64,000 nt of DNA, taken from contig JAWHQI010000272.1 of NCBI GenBank assembly GCA_033032865.1, positions 1,426,001 to 1,490,000 of the forward strand, written 5' to 3'. Positions 9,655-20,316 of the stretch are shown here, in pieces. This DNA is from Dactylorhiza incarnata (lineage: Eukaryota; Streptophyta; Magnoliopsida; Asparagales; Orchidaceae). Made by a program: the position numbers and the translations under genes. Below the pieces are notes generated by a model, which did not search any database, was not told where the DNA came from, and saw nothing but the letters and a program-made list of their open reading frames with translations. Within the stretch, counting starts at the first letter, position 1, and each line of letters opens with the position of its first letter.

Positions 9655-12600
9655 GTGGAAGTAACCTGGGAATGCGCCGACGTCGAAGACGCCGGCTGCT
9701 ATGGAGACATCCATCCTTCCGCCGAATGCATCGAAGTCAATGATGTAGGCCCCTTGGGGGACATCTATCGTATCCATGGAGGGGCTGGAGCAGAGTCATC
9801 TCGCAAATCCAGCATCGCGAGAGTTCTGAAGCAGGAAGTAGCAGCCACTACAACTTCTCCCCCCGAAAGCACTATTGTCACCTTTGGTCAGGATGACCTT
9901 CCCCCCAATGCCAATCCTTTCGACGATGCGGTGGTCATCAAAGCCGTCATCGAAAATTATACTGTTCACAAGATCTTGATTGACACAGGTAGCTCTGTCA
10001 ATCTCCTTTTCCGCCCAACCTTCGAAGCCTTGAAAACTGGAAAGCCTCTACTTTCAACCGACGGGCCCCTCTACGGTTTTTCTGGGGAGAAGAAAGAAGT
10101 GGAGGGTTCAGTAAAGCTCCTGGTCTCTCTTGGAGGAGTGATAAAACTGATCAACTTCGTGGTGGTGGATGCCCCAAGTAATTACTGCGCCATCTTCGGG
10201 AGGCCAATTCTTAATGCATACCGGGCAGTGGTGTCTACTTTCCACCTCGCTCTTAAGTTTGCCGCTGAGGGAAGGCAGTATCGGGTTAGAAGTAACCCAA
10301 AGGTGGCTCGGGAGTGCTATGTCCGAACTGTCAACATGATCACCGACGTTTCACTTCCCGAGGCCGTGGCTGAAGTTTTGGAGATTGCTGAATCCTCAAG
10401 GGCTGCTGAGGAAGGAAAAGATCGAGAAGGGGCTCACCTGGAACCTGCCCAGGCGACCCAAGAGATCCCTATTGCTGAAGGGGAAGAAAAGAAGCTGGTT
10501 ATCAATGCTGAGTTGCTGGAGGAGGAGAAAGTGGAGCTGATCTCCTGCCTTTTGGAGAACCTGGATGTCTTCGCCTGGTCAGCGAAAGATATGCCAGGAG
10601 TAGATCCGGACGTGGCTTGTCATCATATGAACGTATCTCCCGAGTTCAAGCTCGTCCAGCAAAAGAAGAGAGAAGTAGCAACCAAGCTGACATTGCCTAT
10701 CAGAGAGGAGGTTGCCAAACTCCTGAAAGCAGGCTTTATTTCTGAAATTCAATATCCCACGTGGATGTCAAATGTTGTAATTGTTAAGAAATCTGGTGGG
10801 AAGTGGCGCATGTGCGTAGACTTCACCAAACTTAATAAAGCGTGTTCCAAAGATTGTTACCCTCTGCCTCGGATAGATGTCTTAGTTGATTCCGCGGTTG
10901 GGTATGACTTTATGAGTTTTCTCGATGCCTTCTCTGGGTACCATCAAATTAAAATGCACAAACCTGATATCCCGCACACCTCATTTATCACAAATGATGG
11001 GTGTTACTGCTATCTCGTAATGCCCTTCGGTCTTAAAAATGCGGGCGCAACATATCAAAGAATGATGGATACCGTCTTTAAGCATCAAAAAGGCAGAAAC
11101 CTCGAAGTTTACGTTGATGATCTCCTTCTGAAAAGTAAAACATTTTCATTACACTTGAAAGACCTCGTAGAGACGTTCGCTACTCTACGAAGGTTCAAGT
11201 TAAAATTAAACCCATTGAAATGTGTGTTTGGGGCAAACAAAGGAAAGTTTCTCGGGCATCTCTTAACCCCCGATGGCCTTGCACCGAATCCAGATAAGGT
11301 GAAGGCCATCCTTGATATGACCCCTCCTCGAAATACCAAGGAAGTTCAGCAGCTTGGAGGAAGATTGGCAGGATTAAGCAGGTTTATATCCAAATCCGGG
11401 GATAAAAGTGCCCCATTCTTTAAAATACTGCGGGGAGGATCGAAGTTTGAATGGAGCGAGGAGTGCAACAGGGCTTTCGAGCAGCTAAAAGTACAGTTGA
11501 CTTCAACTCCGCTACTCCAAAGTCCCCGTGAGGGGGAAATATTATTCTTATATTTGGGAGTCGGCCCAGATGCGGTAAGCTCTGTCCTCGTTCGGGAGGA
11601 AAAGAAGAGGCAGTTTCCAATATATTATGTTAGCCACATTCTCAAAGATGCGGAAACCAGATATTCAATCTTGGAGAAACTGACCTTGACCTTGGTTATG
11701 TCTTCACGAATGCTTCGTCCTTATTTCCAAGCTCATCCCGTCCAAGTGATTACAGATCATCCTTTAAGAAATATTCTTGAAAAGCCAGACCATTCAGGGA
11801 GGTTGGCTAAATGGGCTATCGAACTAAGTGAATTTGAAATATCATACATCCCCCGAACAACAATCAAAGCACAAGTCTTGGCAGACTTCTTGGTGGATAC
11901 AACAGAACCTAGTTCCGAACAGGTGGTGCAATCTCCTTTAGCTTGGGTCATCTATGTGGATGGGGCTTCTGGCAAAAATTCCGTGGGAGCCGGAGTAGTC
12001 TTGATCAGTCCAAATGACATCAGGCTGGAACAAACTATCAAATTCTTCTTTCCAGTTACAAATAATCAGGCAGAATATGAAGCACTTTTGGCTGGGCTGA
12101 GACTTGCAAAAGAGCTGGGCATAGAACATGCACATGTTAGAACCGATTCATTGGTAATGGCCTCTCAGGTCTTGGGAAATTATGAGACAAGGGAGCCAAT
12201 TCTAAGGAAATATCTGCTGTTAGCCAAAAAGAAAATCGGAAAATTCAAGTCATTCATCATTGAGCATATTCCAAGAACACAAAATGAGGAAGCAGATGAG
12301 CTGTCAAAGTTCGGTCTTCCATCCGGGGGAGTGACCTCTGAACTTTTTCATCCAGCAACAGATGAAGCGGAACTCATGCAAATTGATCATAACCCTTCGT
12401 GGAAGGACCCTTACGAGCTGTTTTTGTCAAAAGAGGAGTTTCATCATACCATCAAAGATAGAAGAAAATTCAGAAGGAAAGCGGCATACTATTATCTGAT
12501 AGCAGGAATTCTCTACAGGAAGACTTTAATCTCTCCTTCAGCACGATGTGTTTCCGAGGAAGAAATCCCAACCATACTTCAAGAAGTTCATTCCGAGGAG

Positions 12601-12777
12601 TGTGGTAGCCATTCAGGAGCAAAGACTCTGGAGAAGAGAATCTTAAGGCAGGGATATTTCTGGCCAACCATGAGGAAAGATGCTGAAGCATTCGCCAAGC
12701 GATGTGTTCAGTGTCAAAAGTTCGCTCCTCTTCAGCATTTGCCTGCTCAGTCGCTCAGATCAATAACTGCACCATGA
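9655..12777 (+). pseudogene. Tat1 pol: PR, RT, RNase H, aRNH, start of INT
   Basis: A 1040-codon open frame. Visible in order: aspartic protease LIDTGSSVNLLF (about residues 110-121); RT with CVDFTKLNKAC, FLDAFSGYHQIKM, MPFGLKNAGATYQ and the catalytic YVDD (about 11112-11123); Ty3-type RNase H (YLGVGPDAVSSVLVRE, ITDHPLRNILE); then a second, archaeal-type RNase H (VIYVDGASGKNSVGAG, NNQAEYEALLAGLRLAKELG, RTDSLVMASQV, RTQNEEADELS), typical of Tat elements; then the INT zinc region (EECGSHSGAKTL, CVQCQKFAP). It ends at a TGA (12775-12777) inside INT; the same frame goes on at once, and Tat2 has a sense codon there. Gag and pol lie in different frames, as in Tat2. Confidence 0.93.
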
Positions 12778-13178
12778 CCCTTTGCAATTTGGGGGATGGA
12801 TCTTATCGGACCCTTCCCAGTAGCCAGTGGCCAGCGTCGCTTTATCATTGTGATGATTGACTACTTCAGCAAGTGGATTGAGGCAAAGGCATTAGCAAGA
12901 ACTACAACTCAAATTATCAGGAACTTCATATGGGGAGAGATAGTCTGTCGGCATGGAATTCCGCTAGCAATCGTCACTGACAATGGTCCGCAATTTAACA
13001 ATCCGGAGATGATAAACTTTTGCGATCAGGTGGGAATTGATCTTCGGTTTGCTTCGGTGCATCATCCAAGGACAAATGGTCAGGTAGAAGCAGCAAATCC
13101 GCAGATCCAGCAACTTCTGATGAAGAGGGTCTTGAATCAAAAAGGAAATTGGGCAGACCAACTTCCTTCCATCCTTTG
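12778..13178 (+). pseudogene. Tat1 integrase core, cut by Tat2
   Basis: Same frame as pol, after the TGA. The DDE core is readable: GMDLIGPFPVASGQRR, the second acidic block IVTDNGPQF, and the third ASVHHPRTNGQVEAAN with its glutamate. The frame runs to NWADQLPSILC and is then cut by the Tat2 insertion at 13179; the target duplication ctttg is at 13174-13178. The C-terminal part resumes at 24945. Confidence 0.92.
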
Positions 13179-13909
13179 TGTTGAAACCAGCAACTGGTCT
13201 CTTGAGTTCGGACCCACTGGGGGTGTAGCCGATGCTTATTTCTCCCTCACTAGACTCTCTTGACGGTGGATGCTGGAAACGGAATAGACCCAAGGCTGAA
13301 GCGAGGAGGTCCCGCCACACACCCGGAAGATCTTAGAGAGCTTCCCCTCCCAAACCAAAGCTCAACCGGGCACCTTGGAGGGCACTGGCTGCCAACCAAA
13401 ACTAGCCTAGAGGAGAGGATTCTCTAAAATCGGATCTCCTCCAAGGTGCCCTTAAGGGTCTATTTATAGTTTTCCTAGGCTGGTCTGTAAATAGCCTGGC
13501 TCCGCCTTTTAATTCTACTAACCGCACCCCAAATTGGTCTGCTAATAGCCTAACTCCGCTGTTCCGAGGGGCTATTTGCAGCCCACCAGGGGTATCCTGG
13601 TCATTTTCCCCTCACACCCATTTGGGCGAATGGTCCGTGAGGGCACCATTCGCTGGGCACCCGCCTGTCTGGACGAATGCCCACGCTTCTGGGCGAGTGG
13701 TCCCCTGGCTGGGCGAATGCTCTCACTTCTGGGCGAGTGGTCCGTGAGGGCACCACTCGCCTAGCGTCTTCTTTCCTATAGCTTACCTCCACCATCTTGA
13801 GGGCATTTTTACCTCACTTAGCCTGGGCGAGTGACCTGACGAATGATCCGGACGACCCAGGTTTCGCCAGTTGGCTGAGGGGGCCCACTCGGCGAATACG
13901 GGTTGTACA
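13179..13909 (-). repeat. Tat2 3' LTR (731 bp)
   Basis: Starts TGTTGAAACC and ends GGTTGTACA on the plus strand. A TATA box (tatttata, minus-strand TATAAATA) is at 13461-13468. The block 13620-13760 repeats gggcga-tggtccgtgagggc with inverted copies (caccattcgc, caccactcgc). The adjacent minus-strand purine tract agagcggggattg (13910-13922) is the probable PPT; Tat1 has the near-identical gcggggatta before its 3' LTR. Confidence 0.95.
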
Positions 13910-14022
13910 CAATCCCCGCTCTTTACGAGCGGTTCCTACGATCGTAAAGAACAGTCCAACCCTGTATTCGGTGAGTGCCTGCTGACTGGATCCATGAGAT
14001 TCCGTGGGTCCCACCGCCACCT

Positions 14023-14033
14023 TATATATATAT
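14023..14033 (+). promoter_or_regulatory. TATA box upstream of antisense gene A of Tat2
   Basis: tatatatatat lies 72 bp before an ATG at 14095 and 183 bp before the ATG at 14206. It lies inside Tat2 just beyond the 3' LTR and points into the antisense gene. Whether the LTR also contributes antisense promoter activity cannot be told from sequence. Confidence 0.5.
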
Positions 14034-14205
14034 CCTCATGTCAGGTTTTCCTGGACCACTCTCTCATCTCGGCTCGGAGTTCCTCCACTTCCCAATGTCT
14101 TTCCACAAACCTTCTGCGAAACCCCTCTCGCGAGAGATGATCGACCGCCTAGCTGCGGCCCAAGCTGCGACTGCCCCCCGAGCATCCAAATTTGCTCCCT
14201 GACTA

Positions 14206-15404
14206 ATGTCTAAACGGGATCCGAGCGCCCCCTATGTCTCGCGTCGAGCCAAGACGATTCGGCTGAATCGTCAGAGAGGCGAGACTGCTTCGGAGTCTCC
14301 GGCGGATACTCCACCGGCGGATACGCTGGCGGATGCCCTTCCGGACCCCGTGGTGCTGGTATGAGGATTCTTCTTGTCTCCATTTGGTTCCTGTCCCTTA
14401 CCCTGCACTCATTCCGACCATTCGCAGGGGGCTTCGGTACCTGAGGACGGCCATGGGGCCGTTCTGAGCAGTGTGGTGGTGCCACCTCCCGCGGACGAGA
14501 TACCTCCTCCCGATTCGGATCTTGCTCCTCCGCCTCCTCCTGGAGAGACTGTACCCCAATCTCGTGAGTTGTGAACCTTCTCGCTACTCCTTTTTATGTT
14601 GTCGGCTACTAACCACTATCTTTTCGCAGCCCTCAACACTAGCGTCCCGCTGCGGGACTCCATTCCTCCCAGTCCCCCTGCTCAGGTGAACCTTTCTGCC
14701 ACCGCGAATGAACGGAGGGTCTCCCCTGAGCGAGAGCTGGATCAACATCTCTATGCTGATGACCGTGCGGAGGCTCCGGCCCCTTCTTCACAGCCTTACC
14801 GTCCAGGAAAGGGAAAGGTCTTACCTCCCGCCTGGCTGTTTGGGACGCACCCGCATTCGTCTCGTCCTTCGGGTCACCCGGATCCCATCCCAGGTTAGTT
14901 CACTCACCCGCCTCTATTGCACTCGCATACTTTATCACCGCTAATCCTAGTTGTGATTCCGCAGGCTATCGAGAAGCCTCCCCCTTCGACTCCTACTACG
15001 AGGGGGGAGAGGGAATGCTCTCGCCTCTCCCTTCCCCTGGGGATCTCGCTGACTTCCTGGGTGATTCCTCGGATCACGCGACCCTGAAGGATCGGATCTC
15101 AGAGGTCCTGGGGAAGCTCATCCATATCCAGCGAAACGTCGCCGGTCAGGTGGATGAGGTGCGGCTGGGAGTCACACGGGAGCTGAAGGACCTTCGACGA
15201 AGTCACTCGCATCTTCTCGCGGCGGTGGAGCGGCTGGGGGGTGAAGGAGGGGAGTTGTCTCCCGCAAGGCATGCCGCGCGAGCCCGGGACCAACTCCACC
15301 TTGCTTCCCAGGAAATCACCAGTATGCTCGCGCACTACCGCCCGCGAGCGCCCACGGAAGCTGGGTCGCGAAAGCGAGGTCGGTGGGTCTGGGAGGAGAT
15401 CTGA
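14206..15404 (+). CDS. Tat2 antisense gene A, four exons, coiled-coil protein
   Basis: I assemble exons 14206-14358, 14428-14563, 14630-14893 and 14965-15404. Every junction is GT...AG with matching phase and the 993-nt result is open (330 residues and stop). The product is unknown to me. It starts MSKRDPSAPYVSRRAKTIRL, then has a Pro/Ser/Asp-rich middle (PPPADEIPPPDSD) and a C-terminal helical part (TLKDRISEVLGKLIHIQRNV, VTRELKDLRRSHSHLLAAVE). The same frame is open upstream to an ATG at 14095 (MSFHKPSAKPLSREM) but is broken by a TGA at 14200-14202, so the true start may have been lost or the 35-codon piece may be a leader ORF. It lies opposite the 3' region of Tat2. A diverged counterpart is at 42569-44691 in Tat1. 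Confidence 0.7.
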
Positions 15405-15734
15405 CCTACCCAACGTCCATCCCTTTTGTTGTTTTCTTTTCTTTCCTTGTGCTGCGAATGTTGAACATTGTTTTTATCTGTAATAATTTTTCTATGCTTT
15501 GCGAATGCTTCTTTATTCATTTTTCGTATCTCATAACTCTGCTTGGGTTTTGCCGAGTGATAACCTTTAGCCGGATGCTCTTCCTATTTCGTTGCGTAGC
15601 CGCGGAATGAATAGACATAGGGCATTTGCCATTAATGGGCGAGAGGGACCGGCTCGGGCTTCGAGGCGTCGGGAGGGCGCGATGGCTATCCGCACACCCG
15701 AGGTCTCGAAAGTCCAAACGCCGTTTAGTCCCTC

Positions 15735-15742
15735 TATAAATA
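15735..15742 (+). promoter_or_regulatory. TATA box upstream of antisense gene B of Tat2
   Basis: tataaata, 110 bp before the ATG at 15852 and 330 bp after the stop of antisense gene A. This spacing suits an independent promoter for gene B. Confidence 0.6.
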
Positions 15743-15851
15743 GGTCTCTCAACCACCATATTAAATACCTAACCATCCGCTTTCCTTCCCTGCGCTAGCA
15801 CTCACGCTTCTTCCTCGTCTGCTGCTCCTCTTTTCTTCTTCACTCGCAAAA

Positions 15852-17776
15852 ATGGGCGGCGATGCGGAAGGCAGAGCCAAGTGCGCCAGCGCATTCGCCA
15901 ACCACGTCTTCGATTCCTGCGACCTCTCTGAGGAGGCTTACCTGTCTGCCGTCGCCGACTACGTCCCGCCGGGTTTCGAGGCGCGAAAGCCCAGGCCGGA
16001 TGAGCGCCTGAATTCCATCTCGCCTTGTGCTCTCGCGATCCCGCTAGAGCACTTCGAGGTGGGGTTTCGCCTCCCGATCTGGCCGGAACTCCGCCAGACC
16101 TTCAGATACTATGGGGTCGTGCCCGGCCAGCTCAACCCCAACTCCATTGCCATGCTGGTCGGGTACGCGAGCTACCTGCGAGAAGAGGGGATCGAGTTCT
16201 CGCTACCCGTCTTCCGCAAGCTCTATACCTTCCGCTGCACCCATGGTATCTCGTTCTTCTCGGGACAGAGCCCCCTAAAGCACTACGGGCTCCCGAACAA
16301 GAACCATGACTGGGTTCGCCGCTTTATTTTCGTAAGCGGGAGCCTAGGGAACACCCTCCTCGCGCCGGTGCAGGAGGAGGAGTCAACCTTCCGCCCCCCG
16401 ACCCTAGGGGGGCACGAGGCCAAACTCCACCAATACATCTTGGAGCACGGGATGGATCTCGTCCATCTCCGGCGGAATGTCAACTCGCTTCCACCTATTC
16501 CGCAGGGCGAGGGTAAGTGTTCGAGACTTCATTCGCTTTCGCTTTGTAATTTTTACATCATTCGCTAGAACCGTTCGTTATATTGTACAGGTGTGCGCCA
16601 TTTCCCTCTCCATCCGCCGCGTCCTTCCGGATCTACCCTCTCTCTCGCACAGGCCGCCGCGGATGCCTGCCGGGAGGAACCTTCTTCCTCCAAGCCTGGC
16701 GGGAAGAAGCGCAAGCCAGCGGTGCCGACCCCTTCCACCTCCAAGAAATCTAAAAACCCCCCTTCCGCCAAGGGGAAAGGGGTCCTGGGCGAGACCCTCG
16801 CGGCGAGTGCTCAGATCCAAGCGCTGGGGACGAGTGCGCCAGGAGAGACCACCCCTCGCGCGGGACCGTCGTTGCCGCCGCCCCCACTTCCCAGGGACCA
16901 TCGGAACTTCCCCAGCGGCGAGAAGTACATGGACCCCTCGGGGGCTCCCTTGGTCAAGTGGGACAGGAATGCGAACCGGGTCTCGCTCTCCACCCTCCAT
17001 CCGTCGTGGATAGAGAGCGATCTCGCCAGTGGGGAGGCTTACGCCATCGCGTATGCCCTCTATGGCCGAGAAGACGCCGAAGTTTATGATGCCGAGACGA
17101 CCCAGATTCTCGCGCATGAGAGTGCCAGGGCCATGCTGCGGGCGCTCGAGCTCGCGCACATGTCTTCGCGCCGGAGCATCAAATTGGCGCGGGACTTGGC
17201 GGCGGTTGAGGAGTCCCGGTCCGTTGCTTCTGCTGAGGCGATGGAGCTTAGGACCAAGCTGACGGCTGCGGAGACCCTTCTCGCCAACCGCCCTGTCGCA
17301 GAGGTATGTATGCTTTCGCCTTTCTCGCGAATGACTTGTTGCCGATTGACGACTTTATTCTTACTAACCCTTGTTATTAATTTCAGGATACCACGGTTGC
17401 CGAGATGCTCCGTGCTCAGGTGGCCGGCCTTGAGGATGAAATCCGTCTGGCCAAAGCCGAGGTCCAGCGATTGCGAGAGGCTGGTGCGTCAGCACTCGAC
17501 CCGGGGAGCGGGGGCCATTTTTATCCCCATCACGAGTTGGAGCAGCTGATGCAAGAGAATGCGCAGAATGCCGTCAAGCATGCGCTGCAGGTGCTGAGGC
17601 GAGCGGGATACCTGAAGGCGGAGGCCGAACGCCTTTCCGCCCGTCAAGTCGTCCCCGAGCTCTATATCCCAATTCCCTTTCCCGAGGATGACCACGTCGA
17701 GCCGCGAGAAGATGCCCTCGTTCCAGACTCTGACGAGAGCGGCGGATCTTCAAGCGAGAAGTCTGTGGATCCTTGA
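15852..17776 (+). CDS. Tat2 antisense gene B, three exons, gypsy-type transposon domain
   Basis: Exons 15852-16512, 16591-17303 and 17387-17776 join with GT-AG introns (gtaagt...acag, gtatgt...tcag) in matching phase to an open 1764-nt frame (587 residues). Residues about 60-150 match the plant family known as putative gypsy-type transposon (Transposase_28): LEHFEVGFRLPIWPELRQTF, YYGVVPGQLNPNSI, EGIEFSLPVFRKL. The middle is basic and Pro/Ser-rich (GGKKRKPAVP, KKSKN), like a nuclear signal. The rest is helical (AESARAMLRA-like blocks, MLRAQVAGLEDEIRLAKAEV) and the tail is acidic (PDSDESGGSSSEKS). It faces pol tail to tail across the 87-bp array. Function unknown; an intact frame in an element with a broken gag-pol is notable. 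Confidence 0.75.
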
Positions 17777-18190
17777 GAAGGGCTTTTTGTATTTCCTCTT
17801 TTTGCAGTTATACTTTTGATTGTAATCTTGAACCGGCGAGTGCTTGTAAAAGATGTACTTCAATGATTACACTTTGCATTATTCTCAGCTTTTTTTTCTC
17901 AATCGCTGCCATACCACGTTAGGCTCATTAGGACGTCGATTCTTCTTATTCGCTGCCACATCTCGCTCGGCTCATTAGGACGTTGGGTCTTGATGTGACT
18001 GTCTTGGCCATCCCGCGAATGCTCGAAGATGACTTAGGTCGGTCGTTCCCCTTCGATCTCTCGCTACCAAGTGAACCTTACCATTCGCGTATCACGGGGT
18101 TTCGCTTAAGTAGTCAAGAGAGTGGGGTGTGATCCTCTCTCCGGCGCGTGGTCTATGCGAATGCTCTTGAGATCATCTCTTGAGAACTTA

Positions 18191-19147
18191 GAACCTGCCA
18201 CCGAGTGAGCCTTCGGACCTGCCAGCTAGATGAGAGCATGGACAGCGGGTCTGCTCGGGGCCAACCTCTTGGAACATAGAACCTGCCACCGAGTGAGCCT
18301 TCGGACCTGCCAGCTAGATGAGAGCCTGGACAGCGGGTCTGCTCGGGGCCAACCTCTGGAACATAGAACCTGCCACCGAGTGAGCCTTCGGACCTGCCAG
18401 CTAGATGAGAGCCTGGACAGCGGGTCTGCTCGGGGCCAACCTCTGGAACATAGAACTTGCCACCGAGTGAGCCTTCGGACCTGCCAGCTAGATGAGAGCC
18501 TGGACAGCGGGTCTGCTCGGGGCCAACCTCTGGAACATTGAACCTGCCACCGAGTGAGCCTTCGGACCTGCCAGCTAGATGAGAGCCTGGACAGCGGGTC
18601 TGCTCGGGGCCAACCTCTGGAACATAGAACTTGCCACCGAGTGAGCCTTCAGACCTGCCAGCTAGATGAGAGCCTGGACAGCGGGTCTGCTCGGGGCCAA
18701 CCTCTGGAACATAGAACCTGCCACCGAGTGAGCCTTCGGACCTGCCAGCTAGATGAGAGCCTGGACAGCGGGTCTGCTCGGGGCCAACCTCTGGAACATA
18801 GAACCTGCCACCGAGTGAGCCTTCGGACCTGTCAGCTAGATGAGAGCCTGGACAGCGGGTCTGCTCGGGGCCAACCTCTGGAACATAGAACTTGCCACCG
18901 AGTGAGCCTTCGGACCTGCCAGCTAGATGAGAGCCTGGACAGCGGGTCTGCTCGGGGCCAACCTCTGGAACATAGAACTTGCCACCGAGTGAGCCTTCGG
19001 ACCTGCCAGCTAGATGAGAGCCTGGACAGCGGGTCTGCTCGAGGCCAACCTCTGGAACATTGAACCTGCCACCGAGTGAGGCTTCGGACCTGCCAGCTAG
19101 ATGAGAGCCTGGACAGCGGGTCTGCTCGGGGCCAACCTTTGGAACAT
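18191..19147. repeat. 87-bp tandem array (11 units) in Tat2 3' region
   Basis: Eleven units in register, one of them 88 bp because of an extra t near 18270. Each contains ccaccgagtgagcc, gacctgccagctagatgag and acagcgggtctgctcgggg. Units differ at a few positions only. Since 87 is a multiple of three, open frames persist on both strands: 345 codons on the minus strand with a 29-residue period (GPEQTRCPGSHLAG in each unit) and two runs on the plus strand. The array lies between the pol stop (19240) and gene B. Tandem arrays in this place are known from Tat/Ogre elements. Confidence 0.95.
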
Positions 19148-19239
19148 CCAGGGTCTCTCCTGCGAGCTGTAGCATCATTTTCATACACATAGTTTAAACA
19201 AAATGCTTTCATTCAAAAAACATCATTTATTACATGGTA

Positions 19240-20316
19240 CTAAGGATAAAAGCGTTTAAGGTCGTCGCCACTCCATGTGTGGCTGAGGAGTTGGCCCTCC
19301 ACATTCTGAAGGCGATACCCCCCAGACTTTAGTGCTTCTTCCACGACATAGGGGCCTTCCCAGTTGGGGTTAAGTTTTCCCACCGCGGCGGATCTCCCAG
19401 CCGCGTCGACCTTCTTGAGTACCAGATCTCCCTTCTCGAACTGCTTGATCCTGACGTGCCTGTCAAAATACTTGGCCATCCGCCGCTTGACCTCTTCTTG
19501 ATGGATGGCTGCTCGATCCCGAGCTTCTTCGATGAGGTCGAGGGAGAGCCGCAACTCCTCCTCGTTCTCGGCTCTCCAATCTTCCTCTCCATTTGCGGCG
19601 ACCGTTACCCGTGGTGTCGTAATCTCGAACTCTATGAGGATGACCGCCTCGCAGCCGTGAGAGAGCCTGAAAGGGGTCTCTCCCGTGGCGGTGTTGGGGG
19701 TGGTTCTTAAAGCCCATAGGACCGAGGGGAGCTGCTCCACCCAATTGCCTTTGAGATTTTCCACCTTCTTCTTGAGCAAGTTCACGATGACCTTGTTCGC
19801 CGCCTCTACCTGCCCGTTGCTCCTGGGATGGTGGACGGACGCAAACCTAAGGTCTATCCCCAACTGGCCACAGAAGCTGATGAATTCCTCGCTTGCGAAC
19901 TGCGGTCCATTATCCGTGACTATGGCCTGCGGAAGCCCATGTCGACAAATGATCTCCCCCCATACGAAGTTGCGGATTACCTGGGAGGTGACCTTAGCCA
20001 ACGCCTTGACCTCCAACCACTTTGTGAAGTAGTCAATCATGACTAGGAGAAATCTCCTCTGCCCACTAGCCTGGGGGAAGGGTCCTACCAGATCCATTCC
20101 CCATATGGCGAATGGCCAGGGCGCCGTGATACTCTTCAGCCTCTGAGCTGGCATGAGCTGAAGCGGGGCGAACATTTGGCACTTCTGGCATCTCTTGGCG
20201 AAGGCTGCCGCGTCTTTGCTTAGGGTTGGCCAGAAGTACCCCTGCCTCACTATTCTTGCCTCCAACATCCTGCTCCCCGAGTGGCTGCCGCACTTGCCGG
20301 AGTGGACTTCTTCCAA
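19240..20316 (-). pseudogene. Tat2 integrase, open but out of frame with pol
   Basis: A 358-codon open frame on the minus strand. Zinc region HSGKCGSHSGSRML, CQKCQMFAP; DDE core with GMDLVGPFPQ, IVTDNGPQF and HHPRSNGQVEAAN; C-terminal region with KANPNWEGPY-type GPY/F module (LNPNWEGPYVVEE) and the ending TWSGDDLKRFYP, identical to Tat1. The domain itself looks undamaged. It is separated from RT by the loss of most of the aRNH region, which also changes the frame at about 20330-20350. Confidence 0.92.

Noticed and set aside
16578..17159. Minus-strand 193-codon frame inside antisense gene B of Tat2
   Set aside because: Shadow of the second exon of gene B in G+C-rich sequence.
18191..19147. 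CRISPR-like array of regular repeats
   Set aside because: Units are head-to-tail with no unique spacers, and the setting is a plant retrotransposon.
18153..19190. 345-codon gene on the minus strand
   Set aside because: The frame is carried by the 87-bp repeats; listed as a finding, not as a gene.
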